Positions 39,586 to 50,673 of a stretch of DNA of 64,000 nt are shown one piece after another. The position numbers and the translations under genes were made by a program. How positions within the stretch are numbered: the stretch's first letter is position 1; every line of letters starts with the position of its first letter. Under the pieces are notes generated by a model. That model was not told the DNA's origin and ran no database searches. It was given only the letters and a program-made list of their open reading frames with translations. This DNA is from Cupriavidus sp. U2. GTDB taxonomy: Bacteria > Pseudomonadota > Gammaproteobacteria > Burkholderiales > Burkholderiaceae. The DNA is taken from the NCBI RefSeq assembly GCF_009663685.2, contig NZ_RCOG02000032.1, forward strand, positions 311,382-375,381, written 5' to 3'.

Positions 39586-39589
<4 letters not shown>
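38840..39589 (-). CDS. ugpQ: Glycerophosphodiester phosphodiesterase UgpQ
   Basis: 249-residue cytoplasmic GDPD-family enzyme splitting glycerophosphodiesters into an alcohol and glycerol-3-phosphate. [15 protein letters not shown] at 13-27 holds the first catalytic histidine and the metal ligands continue in [17 protein letters not shown]. Its ATG overlaps the ugpC stop by four bases, so it acts on substrates brought in by the same operon. Confidence 0.95.
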
Positions 39590-40704
<1,115 letters not shown>

Positions 40705-40712
40705 GTCTGACC

Positions 40713-41561
40713 TTATTTTTCCGTTTCCACCAGGCCCTTGACGAACCAGCGTTGCATCAGCACGACCACCACGGCCGGCGGAATCATCGCCAGCATCACC
40801 GTGGCCATCACCAGATTCCAGTCGGTGGCCGCATCGCCCGAACGCGAGATCATCTGCGTGACGCCCACCACCACGGGCGTCATCGATTTCTGCGTGGTGA
40901 TCAGCAGCGGCCACAGGTACTGGTTCCACCCGTAGATGAACTGGATCACGAACAGCGCCGCGATGCTGGTGCGCGACAGCGGCAGCACCACATCCCAGAA
41001 GAAGCGCAGCGGGCCGGCGCCGTCGATGCGGGCCGCCTCGGCCAGTTCGTCCGGAATGGTCAGGAAGAACTGACGGAACAGGAACGTGGCCGTGGCCGAC
41101 GCGATGATCGGAATCGTCAGCCCGAAGTAGCTGTCCAGCAGGCCCAGATCCGACACCACCTTGTAGGTGGGCAGAATCCGCACTTCCACCGGCAGCATCA
41201 GCGTGATGAAGATCATCCAGAAGAAGACCTTGCGCAGCGGAAAGCGGAAATAGACCACCGCGAAGGCCGAGATGATGGAGATCGCGATCTTGCCCAGCGC
41301 GATGCCCAGCGCCATGATCAGGCTGTTCTTCATCATCGTGGACACCGGCGATGCCGACTCGCCCACGCCCTGGAACAGCACCGTGCGATAGTTTTCGATC
41401 AGGTGGCTGCCCGGGATCAGCGTCATGGGGGCATCCAGCACCTGCTCGGCCGTCAGCGTCGACGCCACGAAGGTCAGGTACACGGGGAATGCCACCACGA
41501 CGATGCCCAGGATCAGCACCACGTGAGTAATGAAGTCCAGTACAGGACGACGCTCTACCAT
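40713..41561 (-). CDS. ugpE: sn-glycerol-3-phosphate ABC transporter permease UgpE
   Basis: 282-residue permease with six membrane helices and the cytoplasmic EAA loop [24 protein letters not shown] perfect AGGAGG lies before the ATG. It starts 14 bases after ugpA. Confidence 0.95.
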   Translation of the reverse strand: MVERRPVLDFITHVVLILGIVVVAFPVYLTFVASTLTAEQVLDAPMTLIPGSHLIENYRTVLFQGVGESASPVSTMMKNSLIMALGIALGKIAISIISAFAVVYFRFPLRKVFFWMIFITLMLPVEVRILPTYKVVSDLGLLDSYFGLTIPIIASATATFLFRQFFLTIPDELAEAARIDGAGPLRFFWDVVLPLSRTSIAALFVIQFIYGWNQYLWPLLITTQKSMTPVVVGVTQMISRSGDAATDWNLVMATVMLAMIPPAVVVVLMQRWFVKGLVETEK

Positions 41562-41575
41562 TGCCTATCCTCCTG

Positions 41576-42457
41576 TCAGTACTGGACCTTGCGTTCCACG
41601 AAGCGGAACTGCACCACGGTCAGCGCGATCACGATCACCATCAGCACCACCGACTGCGCGGCCGAACCGCCGATGTCCATGCCACGGAAGCCATCGTGGA
41701 ACACCTTGTACACGAGCGTGTTCGTGGAGTTGAACGGGCCGCCGTGCGTCACCGCGTCGATGATCGCGAAGGTGTCGAAGAACGCATAGACCACATTGAT
41801 CACCAGCAGGAAGAACGTGGTCGGCGACAGCAGCGGGAACACGATCGACCAGAACCGCTTCCACGGCCCGGCGCCATCGATGGCCGCCGCTTCGATCAGC
41901 GACTTGGGAATGCTCTGCAGCCCGGCCAGGAAAAACAGGAAGTTGTAGCTGATCTGCTTCCACGCGGCCGCCAGCACCACCAGCGCCAGCGCCTGGTTGC
42001 TGTCCAGCAGGTAGTTCCAGTCCACGCCGATCTTGCGCAGCGCGTACGACACCACGCCCAGCGTCGGGTTGAACATGAACATCCAGAGCACGCCCGCCAC
42101 GGCCGGCGCCACGGCGTACGGCCAGATCAGCAGCGTCTTGTAGCCGGTGGCGGCGCGCACCACGCGGTCGGCAAAGTACGCCAGCAGGAGCGCCACCGAC
42201 AGGCCCACCACCGTCACGCCGATGGCGAAGACGGCCGTCACCTGGAACGATTCGATGTAGTTCGGATCGTTCCAGAGCGTGACGAAGTTGTCGGCGCCGA
42301 CAAAATCGAGATTGATGCCGAAGGCATCCTGCTGCAGCATCGACTGCCACAGCGCCTGCCCGGCGGGCAGGAAGAAGAAGACCAGCGTGATGACGATCTG
42401 CGGCAGCACCAGCAGATACGGCAGCCACGGCGACCGGAATACGACGCGTTTTTCCAT
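41576..42457 (-). CDS. ugpA: sn-glycerol-3-phosphate ABC transporter permease UgpA
   Basis: 293-residue partner permease with six helices and an EAA loop ([20 protein letters not shown]). The start is at 42457; no strong ribosome site is visible before it, which is notable because the 125-base gap to ugpB holds an octamer repeat. Confidence 0.95.
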   Translation of the reverse strand: MEKRVVFRSPWLPYLLVLPQIVITLVFFFLPAGQALWQSMLQQDAFGINLDFVGADNFVTLWNDPNYIESFQVTAVFAIGVTVVGLSVALLLAYFADRVVRAATGYKTLLIWPYAVAPAVAGVLWMFMFNPTLGVVSYALRKIGVDWNYLLDSNQALALVVLAAAWKQISYNFLFFLAGLQSIPKSLIEAAAIDGAGPWKRFWSIVFPLLSPTTFFLLVINVVYAFFDTFAIIDAVTHGGPFNSTNTLVYKVFHDGFRGMDIGGSAAQSVVLMVIVIALTVVQFRFVERKVQY

Positions 42458-42480
42458 GGGATGGAGTCCGCCCTGAGACT

Positions 42481-42524
42481 AAACGACCAAACGACCAAAC
42501 GACTGAACGACTGAACGACTGAAC
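42481..42524. repeat. Octanucleotide tandem repeat between ugpB and ugpA
   Basis: Five consecutive 8-base units on the plus strand: AAACGACC twice, AAACGACT once, GAACGACT twice, then a partial unit. On the transcript it reads as repeated AGTCGTTC/GGTCGTTT. It lies 24 bases upstream of the ugpA start, between two genes of one operon. Copy number could vary between strains by slippage. Confidence 0.9.
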
Positions 42525-42582
42525 AAACGTCAAGCGGGCGACGGTTGTGCCGCCGCCCGCTCGGGCGCTGCACCGGCCGGGC

Positions 42583-43893
42583 TTACTCCCGGGCGGTCTT
42601 CTGGAAGCGTTCCAGCTGTTCGTTACCGCGTGCCACGGCCGCGTCCAGCGCCGCCTTCGGATCCTTCTTGCCGGCCCACACCGATTCCAGTTCCTCGTCG
42701 ACGATCGTGCGGATCTGCACCAGGTTGCCCAGGCGCACGCCGCGCGACTTCTCGGTGGTCTTCACGACCATCTGCTCGACCGATACGTCGGCACCCGGGT
42801 TCTTGTCGTAATAACCCGATTTCTTGGTCAGCTCATAGGCGGCCATCGTCACCGGCAGGTAGCCGGTGGCCTGGTGCCAGTCCGATTGGATCTCGGGCTG
42901 CGACAGGAACGTGAAGAACTTGGCCACGCCCTTGTATTCTTCGGCCTTCTTGCCGCCCATCACCCACAGCGACGCACCGCCGATGATCGTGTTCTGCGGA
43001 GCCCCCTGCACGTCCGCGTAGTACGGCAGCTGCGACACGCCGAACTGGAACTTGGCGTTTTTACGAATGTTGGCCAGCGACGCCGACGAGCCGGTGAACA
43101 TCGCGCATTCGCCGTTATAGAACTTGGCCTGCGACTCCGACTTGCGGCCGCCATAGCTGAAATAGCCCTTCTTGACCATTTCCTGCAGGTTCGTGATGTG
43201 CTTCACGTGCAGCGGGCTGTTGAACACCAGGCGGGCGTCGGTGCCGCCAAAGCCGTTGTTCTTGGACGCGAACAGCGTGTTATGCCAGGCCGAGAAGCTC
43301 TCCAGGTGCACCCAGCTCTGCCAGTCGGTCGTGTACGCGCAGCTGCTGCCGGCCGCCTTGAGCTTGGCCGAATACTGCATGACCTCGGGCCAGGTCTTCG
43401 GCGGCGCCGACAGGCCGGCCTTCTTGAAGGCGTCCTTGTTGTAGTAGAAGACGGTGGTCGAGCTGTTGAACGGGAACGACAGCATCTCGCCCTTCGACGA
43501 AGTGTAGTAACCCGCCACGGCCGGGATATAGGCCTTCTGGTCGAACTTCTCGCCCGATTCCTTCATGACGACGGACACCGGCTTGATGGCGCCCTTGGCG
43601 CTCATCATCGTGGCGGTGCCCACCTCGAACACCTGCAGGATGGCCGGGGCGCCGCCCGCGCGGAACGCTGCAATGCCGGCGGCCATCGTTTCGTCATAGT
43701 TGCCCTTGTTCACGGGCACGATCTTGTAGTCGGACTGGCTGGCGTTGAACTTGTTGGCGATCTCGTTCACCTTGTCGTTCAGCGCGCCCTGCATGGCGTG
43801 CCACCACTGGATCTCTACGGCTGCGTGGGCCGTGCCGGCAAGGGCCAGGCTGGCCACTGCGGCGAATTTCACTGCGAAGCGCGGGAAGGACAT
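42583..43893 (-). CDS. ugpB: sn-glycerol-3-phosphate periplasmic binding protein UgpB
   Basis: 436-residue solute-binding protein of the family 1 type. It has a Sec signal peptide ([20 protein letters not shown], cleavage after AHA at 23) and then [20 protein letters not shown], typical of UgpB. The ATG at 43893 is preceded by AGGAGA; an upstream ATG would spoil the signal. First gene of ugpBAECQ. No complete Pho box could be shown upstream, although one half-like CTGTCAC occurs. Confidence 0.95.
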   Translation of the reverse strand: MSFPRFAVKFAAVASLALAGTAHAAVEIQWWHAMQGALNDKVNEIANKFNASQSDYKIVPVNKGNYDETMAAGIAAFRAGGAPAILQVFEVGTATMMSAKGAIKPVSVVMKESGEKFDQKAYIPAVAGYYTSSKGEMLSFPFNSSTTVFYYNKDAFKKAGLSAPPKTWPEVMQYSAKLKAAGSSCAYTTDWQSWVHLESFSAWHNTLFASKNNGFGGTDARLVFNSPLHVKHITNLQEMVKKGYFSYGGRKSESQAKFYNGECAMFTGSSASLANIRKNAKFQFGVSQLPYYADVQGAPQNTIIGGASLWVMGGKKAEEYKGVAKFFTFLSQPEIQSDWHQATGYLPVTMAAYELTKKSGYYDKNPGADVSVEQMVVKTTEKSRGVRLGNLVQIRTIVDEELESVWAGKKDPKAALDAAVARGNEQLERFQKTARE

Positions 43894-44083
43894 GGTATTT
43901 CTCCTGAGGCCGTTCGGTGCGACAGTTTTTTTGAAAAAGCGACCGACTGTATGCATTTTTTGTGACAGGCATGTTACGCCGCTCCGTTGTCATCGAACAC
44001 CGGGCAAACCCGCCCTTGCGCAAGAGAATGTTGCAGCATATTGACGACAGACAATTGCCACGCCGGGCGCGGTTCGCCACGGC

Positions 44084-44089
44084 TACAAT
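44084..44089 (+). promoter_or_regulatory. -10 element placed for a leaderless transcript
   Basis: TACAAT ends only eight bases before the ATG at 44098, so transcription should begin almost at the start codon. There is no Shine-Dalgarno sequence. No good -35 is visible. Confidence 0.5.
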
Positions 44090-44097
44090 GCCCCGCC

Positions 44098-44904
44098 ATG
44101 ACCGTACCGACCTCCTTTTCCGCCCTGCCCGACAGCGCGCTGCGCCGTGTCCGCGGCATCCTGACCGACATCGACGGCACCCTGACCACCGACGGCCGCC
44201 TGCCCGCCTCCACCTACGTCGCGCTCGACCGCCTCAAACGGGCCGGACTGCACGTGATTCCGGTCACGGGGCGCTGCATCGCGTGGGCGGAAATCCTGAC
44301 CCGCCTATGGCCGGTGGACGCCATCATCGGCGAAAACGGTGCGTTCTATTCGCATCTTGTTGACAACAAACTCATCACGCGTTTCCTGGACGACGCCGCC
44401 ACCCGCGAGGCGAACCTGTTCCGCATCCATGCACTGGGCCAGGAAATCCTGCGCGAAGTCCCCGGCTGCGCGCAGGCCTCGGATCAGGCCTGGCACGCGG
44501 CCGACCTGGCCATCGACCACGCAGAGGACGTATCGCCGCTGCCGCAGGCCGCCGTGGACCGCATCGTGGCCATCATGCGCGGCGCCGGCATGACGGCCAC
44601 GGTCAGTTCGATCCACGTCAATGGCTGGTTCGGCCATCACGACAAGCTGTCGATGAGCCGGCTCTGTGTAGAGGAATTACTCGGGGACGACATCGACGCA
44701 AGGCGCGACGAATGGCTGTTCATTGGCGATTCGGCCAATGACGTGGCGATGTTCGGGCATTTCCCGCTGTCGGTGGGCGTCGCCAACGTGCGCGACATTC
44801 TGGACAAACTGCCAGTGAAGCCGGCCTACATCACCGATGCGTCCGGCGGCGAAGGATTTACGGAAATGGCCGAAAGGGTCTTAAAGCTGAAACAGTTGGC
44901 ATGA
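44098..44904 (+). CDS. HAD-IIB family phosphatase (mannosyl-3-phosphoglycerate phosphatase-like)
   Basis: 268-residue haloacid-dehalogenase-superfamily hydrolase with a Cof-type cap. Motif I is ILTDIDGTLT with catalytic Asp 24 and 26, motif II is IPVTGR, and motif IV is FIGDSANDVAMFGHF. It most resembles the sugar-phosphate phosphatases of the MPGP-related group; the substrate is not evident. The transcript looks leaderless. It is divergent from the ugp operon. Confidence 0.85.
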   Translation: MTVPTSFSALPDSALRRVRGILTDIDGTLTTDGRLPASTYVALDRLKRAGLHVIPVTGRCIAWAEILTRLWPVDAIIGENGAFYSHLVDNKLITRFLDDAATREANLFRIHALGQEILREVPGCAQASDQAWHAADLAIDHAEDVSPLPQAAVDRIVAIMRGAGMTATVSSIHVNGWFGHHDKLSMSRLCVEELLGDDIDARRDEWLFIGDSANDVAMFGHFPLSVGVANVRDILDKLPVKPAYITDASGGEGFTEMAERVLKLKQLA

Positions 44905-45028
44905 TCGCCGTCAAGTAATCTCGATTTCCCCTCGTGTGGACGGCGAACCCGCCATCCACGCCGGTATAAGCACCGCTGCGCCGCGATGGCGCCCGGCTTG
45001 GCCAACCGACATTCGAGGGGGAATCGTC

Positions 45029-46738
45029 ATGACAAACACGTCGCGCATCCTTGCGCATTCGAAGTCAGTATCCGCAGCACTGCTGGCTGCCGCCACGCTC
45101 GGCGGCTGTGGCGGTGGTGGCGAGGGCGAACCGTCCGCGCCACCCACGACGGTCGCGGCGCCCTCGCCGGCCCCTGCACCCGCGCCCGAAACACCGCCAC
45201 CCGCGCCGCTGCCGGAGCCGCCCAGCACGGTGTCGCCGGCCTGCAGCAACTGCGGCACAGTCAGTGCGAACACCTATGCGGGCAGCGGCGTGGGCGTGTG
45301 GCAAGCCATCAACGCCTCTGCCACCCCGGCCAGGATCCCGGTCCGGATCGACGGCCTGAGCGGGCAGGACGTCACGCTGGTCTTCACCAACCAGACCGCC
45401 GTGCCGAAGATCATGCCAACGATTTCGCTGACGACGCCGCAGGCGTCCCCGGTCGCGGCGAACGCACTGCGATGGAAGGAGGATGGCGGGCAGGCCGTCC
45501 GGCAACGCATTGCGGAATTCAATCGCGAAGGCTGGGCGGCACTCGCCGGCCAGCGCAGCAACATGTCGGTCTTCTCGGCACGACAGAGCCACGCCCCTGC
45601 GGTCGTGAACACTACCAGAACCTGGTACCACGCCGACGATACCGCGCGTTCGGCCACGCTGGTGCTCCAGCGCGCCACCGGCGATGGCACCACCGTCAAT
45701 TTCTGGGTGGAGGAATCGGAAAATACGCCAGACAGGGTGAGCCCTGAAATCGTGGCGCTGCTTGCAGACAGTTTCACACCCGCCGGACGACTCTACGACA
45801 CGCTCACCTCGGTCGGTGGCCCACTTTGGGGGCCGCACGACTATTCCGAGTTGATTCCCGCCACCGGGCAGCCGATCGACATCGTGATCCTGAATTTCAA
45901 CAACGATGAGCGTCCGACCGGCATGCTCGGGTATTTCTATGGACGGAATGCCATCGCCCGGCATCCGGCCACCAATCCTTACAGCAACGAGTCGGTATTG
46001 CTGTACATGGATGCCGAGGCGCTCTATCTGGGCGGCCCCGAGGCCCTGACGGAAATGGTCTCGACGATGATTCATGAAGCGATGCACCTGCAGAGCTTCT
46101 ACCGCCGAGGCGTGGTCAAGGGCCCCGCGTACATATTTGAACAGTGGCTGGAGGAAGCTTCAGCCATGATGCTGGAGGATCTCGTCAGCGATTCCGTCAG
46201 CCCGGACTACAACACGATCCGCGACATGCGCTTTCCCGACTACGTCGGCTACCGGGCCGGTTCCTACAACTGCAGCCTGATCGACTTCAGGATTGCATCG
46301 GCGTCCTGCAACAGCTATGCCGTTTCCGGATCGCTTGGCGGATTTCTGACCCGGCAGCTCGGACTCGACTTCTATAAAGCCCTGCTGAACGATTTCAGCA
46401 GCACCAATTCGGTCCAGGTTCTGGATTCGGCCATCCGCTCGGTCAAGGACACTTCCGGCTTCGGCGAACAGCTACGCGCGTTTGCCGCGACCGCGGGCGC
46501 GCTGATGAAAACGCCGAGCCCTGCCGGCTTTGGCTTCCCGGTACGAGTGGACGGTGACTTCAGGTTGCCGTCGATCAATCCCCAGGACTTCCTGCCGATC
46601 CGAACGCTGACACAGTCGGTGCCGCTTCTGCTGCAGCCCTACGGCAGCCTGCCGATCGTCCGCAGTGCCGTGACCGGGACGTACAGCGAGACAGTCGAGG
46701 TTCCTGCGGGCACATCGCTGTCTGTCGTGGTCCAATAA
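45029..46738 (+). CDS. Lipoprotein with an HEXXH metalloprotease site (hyicolysin/M30-like)
   Basis: 569-residue exported protein. The lipobox LGGC ends at Cys27, followed by a Gly/Pro/Ala-rich linker of about 50 residues. HEAMH at 349-353 (in MIHEAMHLQSFY) is a zinc-protease site, and the downstream WLEEASAMMLEDL offers the third ligand Glu, as in hyicolysin-like peptidases. Upstream, DIVILNFNNDE and a tyrosine-rich stretch resemble that family's core. GAGGGGG precedes the ATG. Probably a surface or periplasmic zinc peptidase; the target is unknown. Confidence 0.75.
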   Translation: MTNTSRILAHSKSVSAALLAAATLGGCGGGGEGEPSAPPTTVAAPSPAPAPAPETPPPAPLPEPPSTVSPACSNCGTVSANTYAGSGVGVWQAINASATPARIPVRIDGLSGQDVTLVFTNQTAVPKIMPTISLTTPQASPVAANALRWKEDGGQAVRQRIAEFNREGWAALAGQRSNMSVFSARQSHAPAVVNTTRTWYHADDTARSATLVLQRATGDGTTVNFWVEESENTPDRVSPEIVALLADSFTPAGRLYDTLTSVGGPLWGPHDYSELIPATGQPIDIVILNFNNDERPTGMLGYFYGRNAIARHPATNPYSNESVLLYMDAEALYLGGPEALTEMVSTMIHEAMHLQSFYRRGVVKGPAYIFEQWLEEASAMMLEDLVSDSVSPDYNTIRDMRFPDYVGYRAGSYNCSLIDFRIASASCNSYAVSGSLGGFLTRQLGLDFYKALLNDFSSTNSVQVLDSAIRSVKDTSGFGEQLRAFAATAGALMKTPSPAGFGFPVRVDGDFRLPSINPQDFLPIRTLTQSVPLLLQPYGSLPIVRSAVTGTYSETVEVPAGTSLSVVVQ

Positions 46739-46784
46739 GGCGTTGGCGGGGTGCGCCGTCACCCTGCACTTCCGGAGACCCAGC

Positions 46785-47126
46785 GTGAAAGCATGCTTCG
46801 GCGCAATCCTCGGCTCAATCCTCGGCGCGATCCTCGCATTACTCGCCGCACTGGCCATCACGGCATGTGCCACCGACCCGCCCGTCGAGCCGCCGCAGAC
46901 GCTGGTCGGAAAGATCCAGATCCGGGGTAACGACCCGTTCCCGACGATCATGCTGGAAACGGACGCGTTCGACTTCTGGGAATTGCGCGGCATGACGGTC
47001 CGGAAGGCGCGCGCGCTGGCCGGGAAGCGGGTGTCGGCGCGCGGCAGGATTCTGGTGGCGCCGGGGCCCGACGTATGGCTTCCCGCGTTCCGGGTGGATG
47101 AGATGCCCGAGCCGGTCAGTCCGTAA
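46785..47126 (+). CDS. Small lipoprotein of unknown function
   Basis: 113 residues if the GTG at 46785 is used, which has GGAG seven bases upstream; an upstream ATG-equivalent at 46743 is possible. The signal ends in the lipobox ITAC (Cys28). The mature part (KIQIRGNDPFPTIMLETDAF...) reads like a small beta-barrel, OB-fold-like domain. It follows the M30-like lipoprotein by 46 bases on the same strand, so co-transcription is likely. I do not recognise a family. Confidence 0.7.
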   Translation: MKACFGAILGSILGAILALLAALAITACATDPPVEPPQTLVGKIQIRGNDPFPTIMLETDAFDFWELRGMTVRKARALAGKRVSARGRILVAPGPDVWLPAFRVDEMPEPVSP

Positions 47127-47150
47127 GCGATTCCCACGATTGCCAGTGAA

Positions 47151-47177
47151 AAAGGGAGGCCCGACCGAGCCTCCCTT
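47151..47177. terminator. Bidirectional terminator between lipoprotein and ntrC
   Basis: Stem AAGGGAGGC (47152-47160) / GCCTCCCTT (47169-47177) with five A before it; on the minus strand this gives a T-run after ntrC. Confidence 0.8.
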
Positions 47178-47212
47178 CACGTTTGCGCGTTGCGCGGCAT
47201 TGCGATCGGGGT

Positions 47213-48775
47213 TCAGTCGAATCCCAGCTCCTGGAGTTTCCGCGTAATCGTATTCCGGCCAATTCCGAGCCGGGTCGCGGCTTCCACGCGGCGGCCGCGC
47301 GTGACGCCGAGCGCGGCTTCCAGTACGGCCTTTTCAAACCGGCGCGTCAGCGCGTCCATGACTTCCGGCTGGCCGGATTCCAGCATCGACTTTGCCTCGC
47401 CGGCCAGCAGACTTTCCCAGCTCTGCGTGACGGCCGGCGCGGCATAGGCCGGCGCCATGGCCGACGATGCCGTCACCATGGGCGGACGCGTCGCCACCAG
47501 GGTGTCGCCATCCCCGCCCGGTGCGCCCATGCCGTAGTCGGACGTGTCCACGGCCTCGTAATCGCCGGCAGGCCGCATGTCGGGCGCCGGCGGACGCGAC
47601 GCCGACAGGCTTTCGCCATGCCCGGCGTCGATCATCTCGCGCGGCAGGTCCTTGACCTCGATGGTCTGCGCCGGGGCCATCACGGTCAGCCAGTTGCACA
47701 GGTTCTCAAGCTGGCGCACGTTGCCCGGGAACGGCAGCGTGCTGACGTAGGTCAGCGCCTCGTCCGACATGCGCTTGGGCTCGACGCCCAGTTCCTTGGC
47801 GCTCTTCTGCAGGAAATGCCGCGCCAGCAGCGTGATGTCCTCGGGCCGCTCGCGCAGCGGCGGCAGGCGCAGCCGGATCACGTTCAGCCGGTGGAACAAG
47901 TCCTCGCGGAACAGCCCTTCCTTGACCCGCGTTTCCAGGTTCTGGTGGGTGGCGGCGATCACCCGCACATTGGCGCGCAGCGGATTGTGGCCGCCCACGC
48001 GATAGAAATTGCCGTCCGACAGCACGCGCAGCAGCCGCGTCTGCAGATCGAATGGCATATCGCCGATTTCATCGAGGAACAGCGTACCGCCCTCGGCCTG
48101 CTCGAAGCGGCCGCGCCGCATGGTCTGCGCGCCCGTGAACGCACCGCGCTCATGGCCGAACAGTTCCGATTCCAGCAGGTCCTTCGGAATCGCCGCCGTG
48201 TTCAGCGCGATGAACGGGCCGTTGGCGCGCGGGCTGTGCTTGTGCAACGCACGCGCCACCAGTTCCTTCCCGGTACCGGATTCGCCGGTAATCATCACGG
48301 TCACGTTCGATTGCGACAGGCGGCCGATGGCGCGGAACACGTCCTGCATGGCCGGCGCCTGGCCCAGGATCTCGGGCGCATCGACTAGCCGATCGTCCAT
48401 TTCCTCCTCGCGCAGGCTTTCCTCCAGCGCGCGGCGGATCAGCTCGACAGCCTTGTCGACATCGAACGGCTTGGCCAGGTATTCGAACGCGCCGCCCTGG
48501 AAGGCGGCCACGGCGCTGTCCAGGTCCGAGTACGCGGTCATCACGATGACCGGCAGCCCGGGGTGGCGCGCCTTGATCGCCTGCAGCAGGTCCAGTCCGG
48601 ACCCGCCAGGCATGCGGATATCGGAAATCAGGACTTGCGGCTCGTCCTCTTCCAACGCCGCGAGCACGTCGCGCACATTGGTAAAACTGCGGGAGAGCAG
48701 GCTTTCACGGGCAAGGGCCTTTTCCAGGACCCAGCGGATTGATTGATCGTCGTCGACTATCCAGATCGGCTTCAT
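47213..48775 (-). CDS. ntrC: Nitrogen regulation response regulator NtrC
   Basis: 520-residue sigma-54 activator. The receiver domain has the phosphorylated Asp52 (LISDIRMPG). The AAA+ domain has Walker A GESGTGKE and the sigma-54 contact loop GAFTGA. A Fis-type helix-turn-helix closes the protein (EAATRLGIGRNTITRKLQEL). It binds enhancer sites such as those found before glnA. ntrB lies 88 bases upstream. Confidence 0.97.
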   Translation of the reverse strand: MKPIWIVDDDQSIRWVLEKALARESLLSRSFTNVRDVLAALEEDEPQVLISDIRMPGGSGLDLLQAIKARHPGLPVIVMTAYSDLDSAVAAFQGGAFEYLAKPFDVDKAVELIRRALEESLREEEMDDRLVDAPEILGQAPAMQDVFRAIGRLSQSNVTVMITGESGTGKELVARALHKHSPRANGPFIALNTAAIPKDLLESELFGHERGAFTGAQTMRRGRFEQAEGGTLFLDEIGDMPFDLQTRLLRVLSDGNFYRVGGHNPLRANVRVIAATHQNLETRVKEGLFREDLFHRLNVIRLRLPPLRERPEDITLLARHFLQKSAKELGVEPKRMSDEALTYVSTLPFPGNVRQLENLCNWLTVMAPAQTIEVKDLPREMIDAGHGESLSASRPPAPDMRPAGDYEAVDTSDYGMGAPGGDGDTLVATRPPMVTASSAMAPAYAAPAVTQSWESLLAGEAKSMLESGQPEVMDALTRRFEKAVLEAALGVTRGRRVEAATRLGIGRNTITRKLQELGFD

Positions 48776-48863
48776 GTGCGTCGCTTGTCTGCTCGGTGTC
48801 ATGTGGTCTCCCGTATGACCCGCTGGATCGCCGCGGGGGACGCGTCGATGTCTGGATCGGCGG

Positions 48864-50036
48864 TCAGTGCAGCGGCAGCAGGATACGGAAGTCGGTACAG
48901 CCCGGCCGGCTCTCGCATTCGATCAAGCCCTCGTGCTGCTGCACGAAGGTTTGAGCGAGTGTGAGACCGAGACCGCTACCGCCATCCCTCCCCGACACCA
49001 GCGGATAGAAGATGCGTTCGCGAATGTCCTCGGGGATGCCCGGGCCGTTGTCAATCACATGCAAGTCCAATGCCAGCTTGTACAAACGCTTGGCAATCGT
49101 GACCTGGCGGGCCACCCGGGTCCGCAGGACGATCTGCGCGTCGCCCTGGGCGATGCGCTCGTGCAGCGCCTGCGCCGCGTTGTGGACGATGTTCAGCACG
49201 GCCTGGATCAACTGCTCCATGTCGCCGCGCAGCTCCGGCAGGCTGGCATCGTAGTCGCGCACGATATCGAGCCCGTTCGGGAATTCGGCCAGCACCACCG
49301 AGCGCACCCGCTCCAGCACCTCGTGGATATTGAGTTCGGAGACGATGTGCGGGTGACGATGGGGCTCCAGCAGGCGGTCCACCAGCGTCTGCAGGCGGTC
49401 CGATTCCTTGATGATGACCTGCGTGTACTCGCGCAGCGCACGCTCGGGCAGCTCGAATTCCAGCAGCTGCGCCGCCCCGCGGATACCGCCCAGCGGGTTC
49501 TTGATCTCGTGCGCCAGATTGCGGATCAGTTCCTTGTTGGCCGATGTCAGGTCGATCAGGCGTTCCTCGCGGTCGCTGCGCACCTTCTGCTCGTTGAGCA
49601 GGATCTCGACCAGCGCCGTGCTGGAATTGCCCTCGATGCCGCCCACCACCACGTGGGCGTGCAGCGGTTCCTGCAGCGGCGGGCGCAGCACCAGGTCCTG
49701 GCGGCGCACGTCCACCTGCCGAGCCATGACGGAGTCGATCATGGTGTCGAGCTCTTCCGACGCGCCGAACAGGTCGGGCAGCGTCAGCTCCACCATGGCC
49801 TTGCGCGACATGGCAAAGCTGGCTTCGGCGGCCGGATTGGCGTAGACCACCCGCAGCCCCGGCTGGCGCACCAGCAGCACCGGGTTGGCCACCACGTCCA
49901 GGCCGGGATGCAATGCGAAATCGCCCAATGGCAGGATATCGGCATCACGCACGTCCGGGGCCTCTGAACCGGCCACGTCCGGCTTGCGGTCGGCCCCGGT
50001 AACCTTGCGCGAAACTCCGCGAATCAGGCGACGCAT
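48864..50036 (-). CDS. ntrB: Nitrogen regulation sensor kinase NtrB
   Basis: 390-residue soluble histidine kinase. A PAS domain covers about 40-150, the H-box is NLAHEIKNPLGG with His176, and the N, G1 and G2 boxes follow (VHNAAQALHE, DNGPGIPEDI, GRDGGSGLGLTL). PII controls it in the family. The ATG at 50036 is preceded by AAGGA at nine bases; a TTG at 50045 overlaps the previous stop and is less likely. It lies five bases after the DUF4124 gene, in one operon with it and ntrC. Confidence 0.96.
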   Translation of the reverse strand: MRRLIRGVSRKVTGADRKPDVAGSEAPDVRDADILPLGDFALHPGLDVVANPVLLVRQPGLRVVYANPAAEASFAMSRKAMVELTLPDLFGASEELDTMIDSVMARQVDVRRQDLVLRPPLQEPLHAHVVVGGIEGNSSTALVEILLNEQKVRSDREERLIDLTSANKELIRNLAHEIKNPLGGIRGAAQLLEFELPERALREYTQVIIKESDRLQTLVDRLLEPHRHPHIVSELNIHEVLERVRSVVLAEFPNGLDIVRDYDASLPELRGDMEQLIQAVLNIVHNAAQALHERIAQGDAQIVLRTRVARQVTIAKRLYKLALDLHVIDNGPGIPEDIRERIFYPLVSGRDGGSGLGLTLAQTFVQQHEGLIECESRPGCTDFRILLPLH

Positions 50037-50041
50037 CGGTT

Positions 50042-50584
50042 TCAATCCTTCAAATTCGACAGTTCCCGCCGAAGCGAAGCCACATTGGCTTCGCTACGCG
50101 CAACGTCATCGCGCAGCCGTGCCGTGCGATCCAGATACTTTTGATAATTACGCTCGCCGCCCTGGCGTTCCGGCTCACCGTTGTTGTACTCGGCGCGCAG
50201 CCCGGCCAGCCTGGCCTCCTCGGACTGCAGTTCCTGCTCCAGCACCGTGCGGCGTTCGCCATCGCGGGTCTTCTGCGTGGCACTGTCCACGCGCGGGAAT
50301 GCCGCCGGCGACGTGGCGGCCGGCCTGGCGGCCGCCGTGGCGCCACCGCCGCCGGTACGCGTGCCGGGCACCGTCATCACGTCGGGCAGGTTGAGCTTCT
50401 TGCAGTCCTTGCCGCCGCCGCTGCCGTTGCGGTACTCGGGCACGCCGTTGGGACCCTTGCACATGTACACGTCCGACGACTGCGCCGCGGCCGGCGCCGC
50501 CCAGACGGCCAGCGCCACGGCGGCCATCGTCACCAGAATGGGGAAACCCACACGCATTTGGTGCGGCAGCGCGCCGCCGGCCAT
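50042..50584 (-). CDS. DUF4124-domain secreted protein
   Basis: About 180 residues. It has a signal peptide (ILVTMAAVALAVWAAPAAAQ), a DUF4124-type segment VYMCKGPNGVPEYRNG with a cysteine pair, a Gly/Ala linker, and a charged coiled coil to the C-terminus (ETVLEQELQ-type heptads, RTARLRDDVARSEANVASLR). The ATG at 50584 is preferred because AAGGG lies seven bases before it; ATGs at 50614-50650 would add a longer tail. Its position between glnA and ntrBC is conserved-looking but its role in nitrogen control is unknown. Confidence 0.75.
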   Translation of the reverse strand: MAGGALPHQMRVGFPILVTMAAVALAVWAAPAAAQSSDVYMCKGPNGVPEYRNGSGGGKDCKKLNLPDVMTVPGTRTGGGGATAAARPAATSPAAFPRVDSATQKTRDGERRTVLEQELQSEEARLAGLRAEYNNGEPERQGGERNYQKYLDRTARLRDDVARSEANVASLRRELSNLKD

Positions 50585-50673
50585 GCTGAAACCCTTGTTC
50601 GAAATGGCGTTCATGAACATCGACATGAAGGTTGGGAAAAGGAGCCCCATTCTAGCGAGCAACGTCGCCGCAA

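Noticed and set aside
43894-44080. Pho box upstream of ugpB
   Set aside because: One CTGTCAC half-site is present but no second half at the required 11-base period, so PhoB control cannot be supported from sequence.
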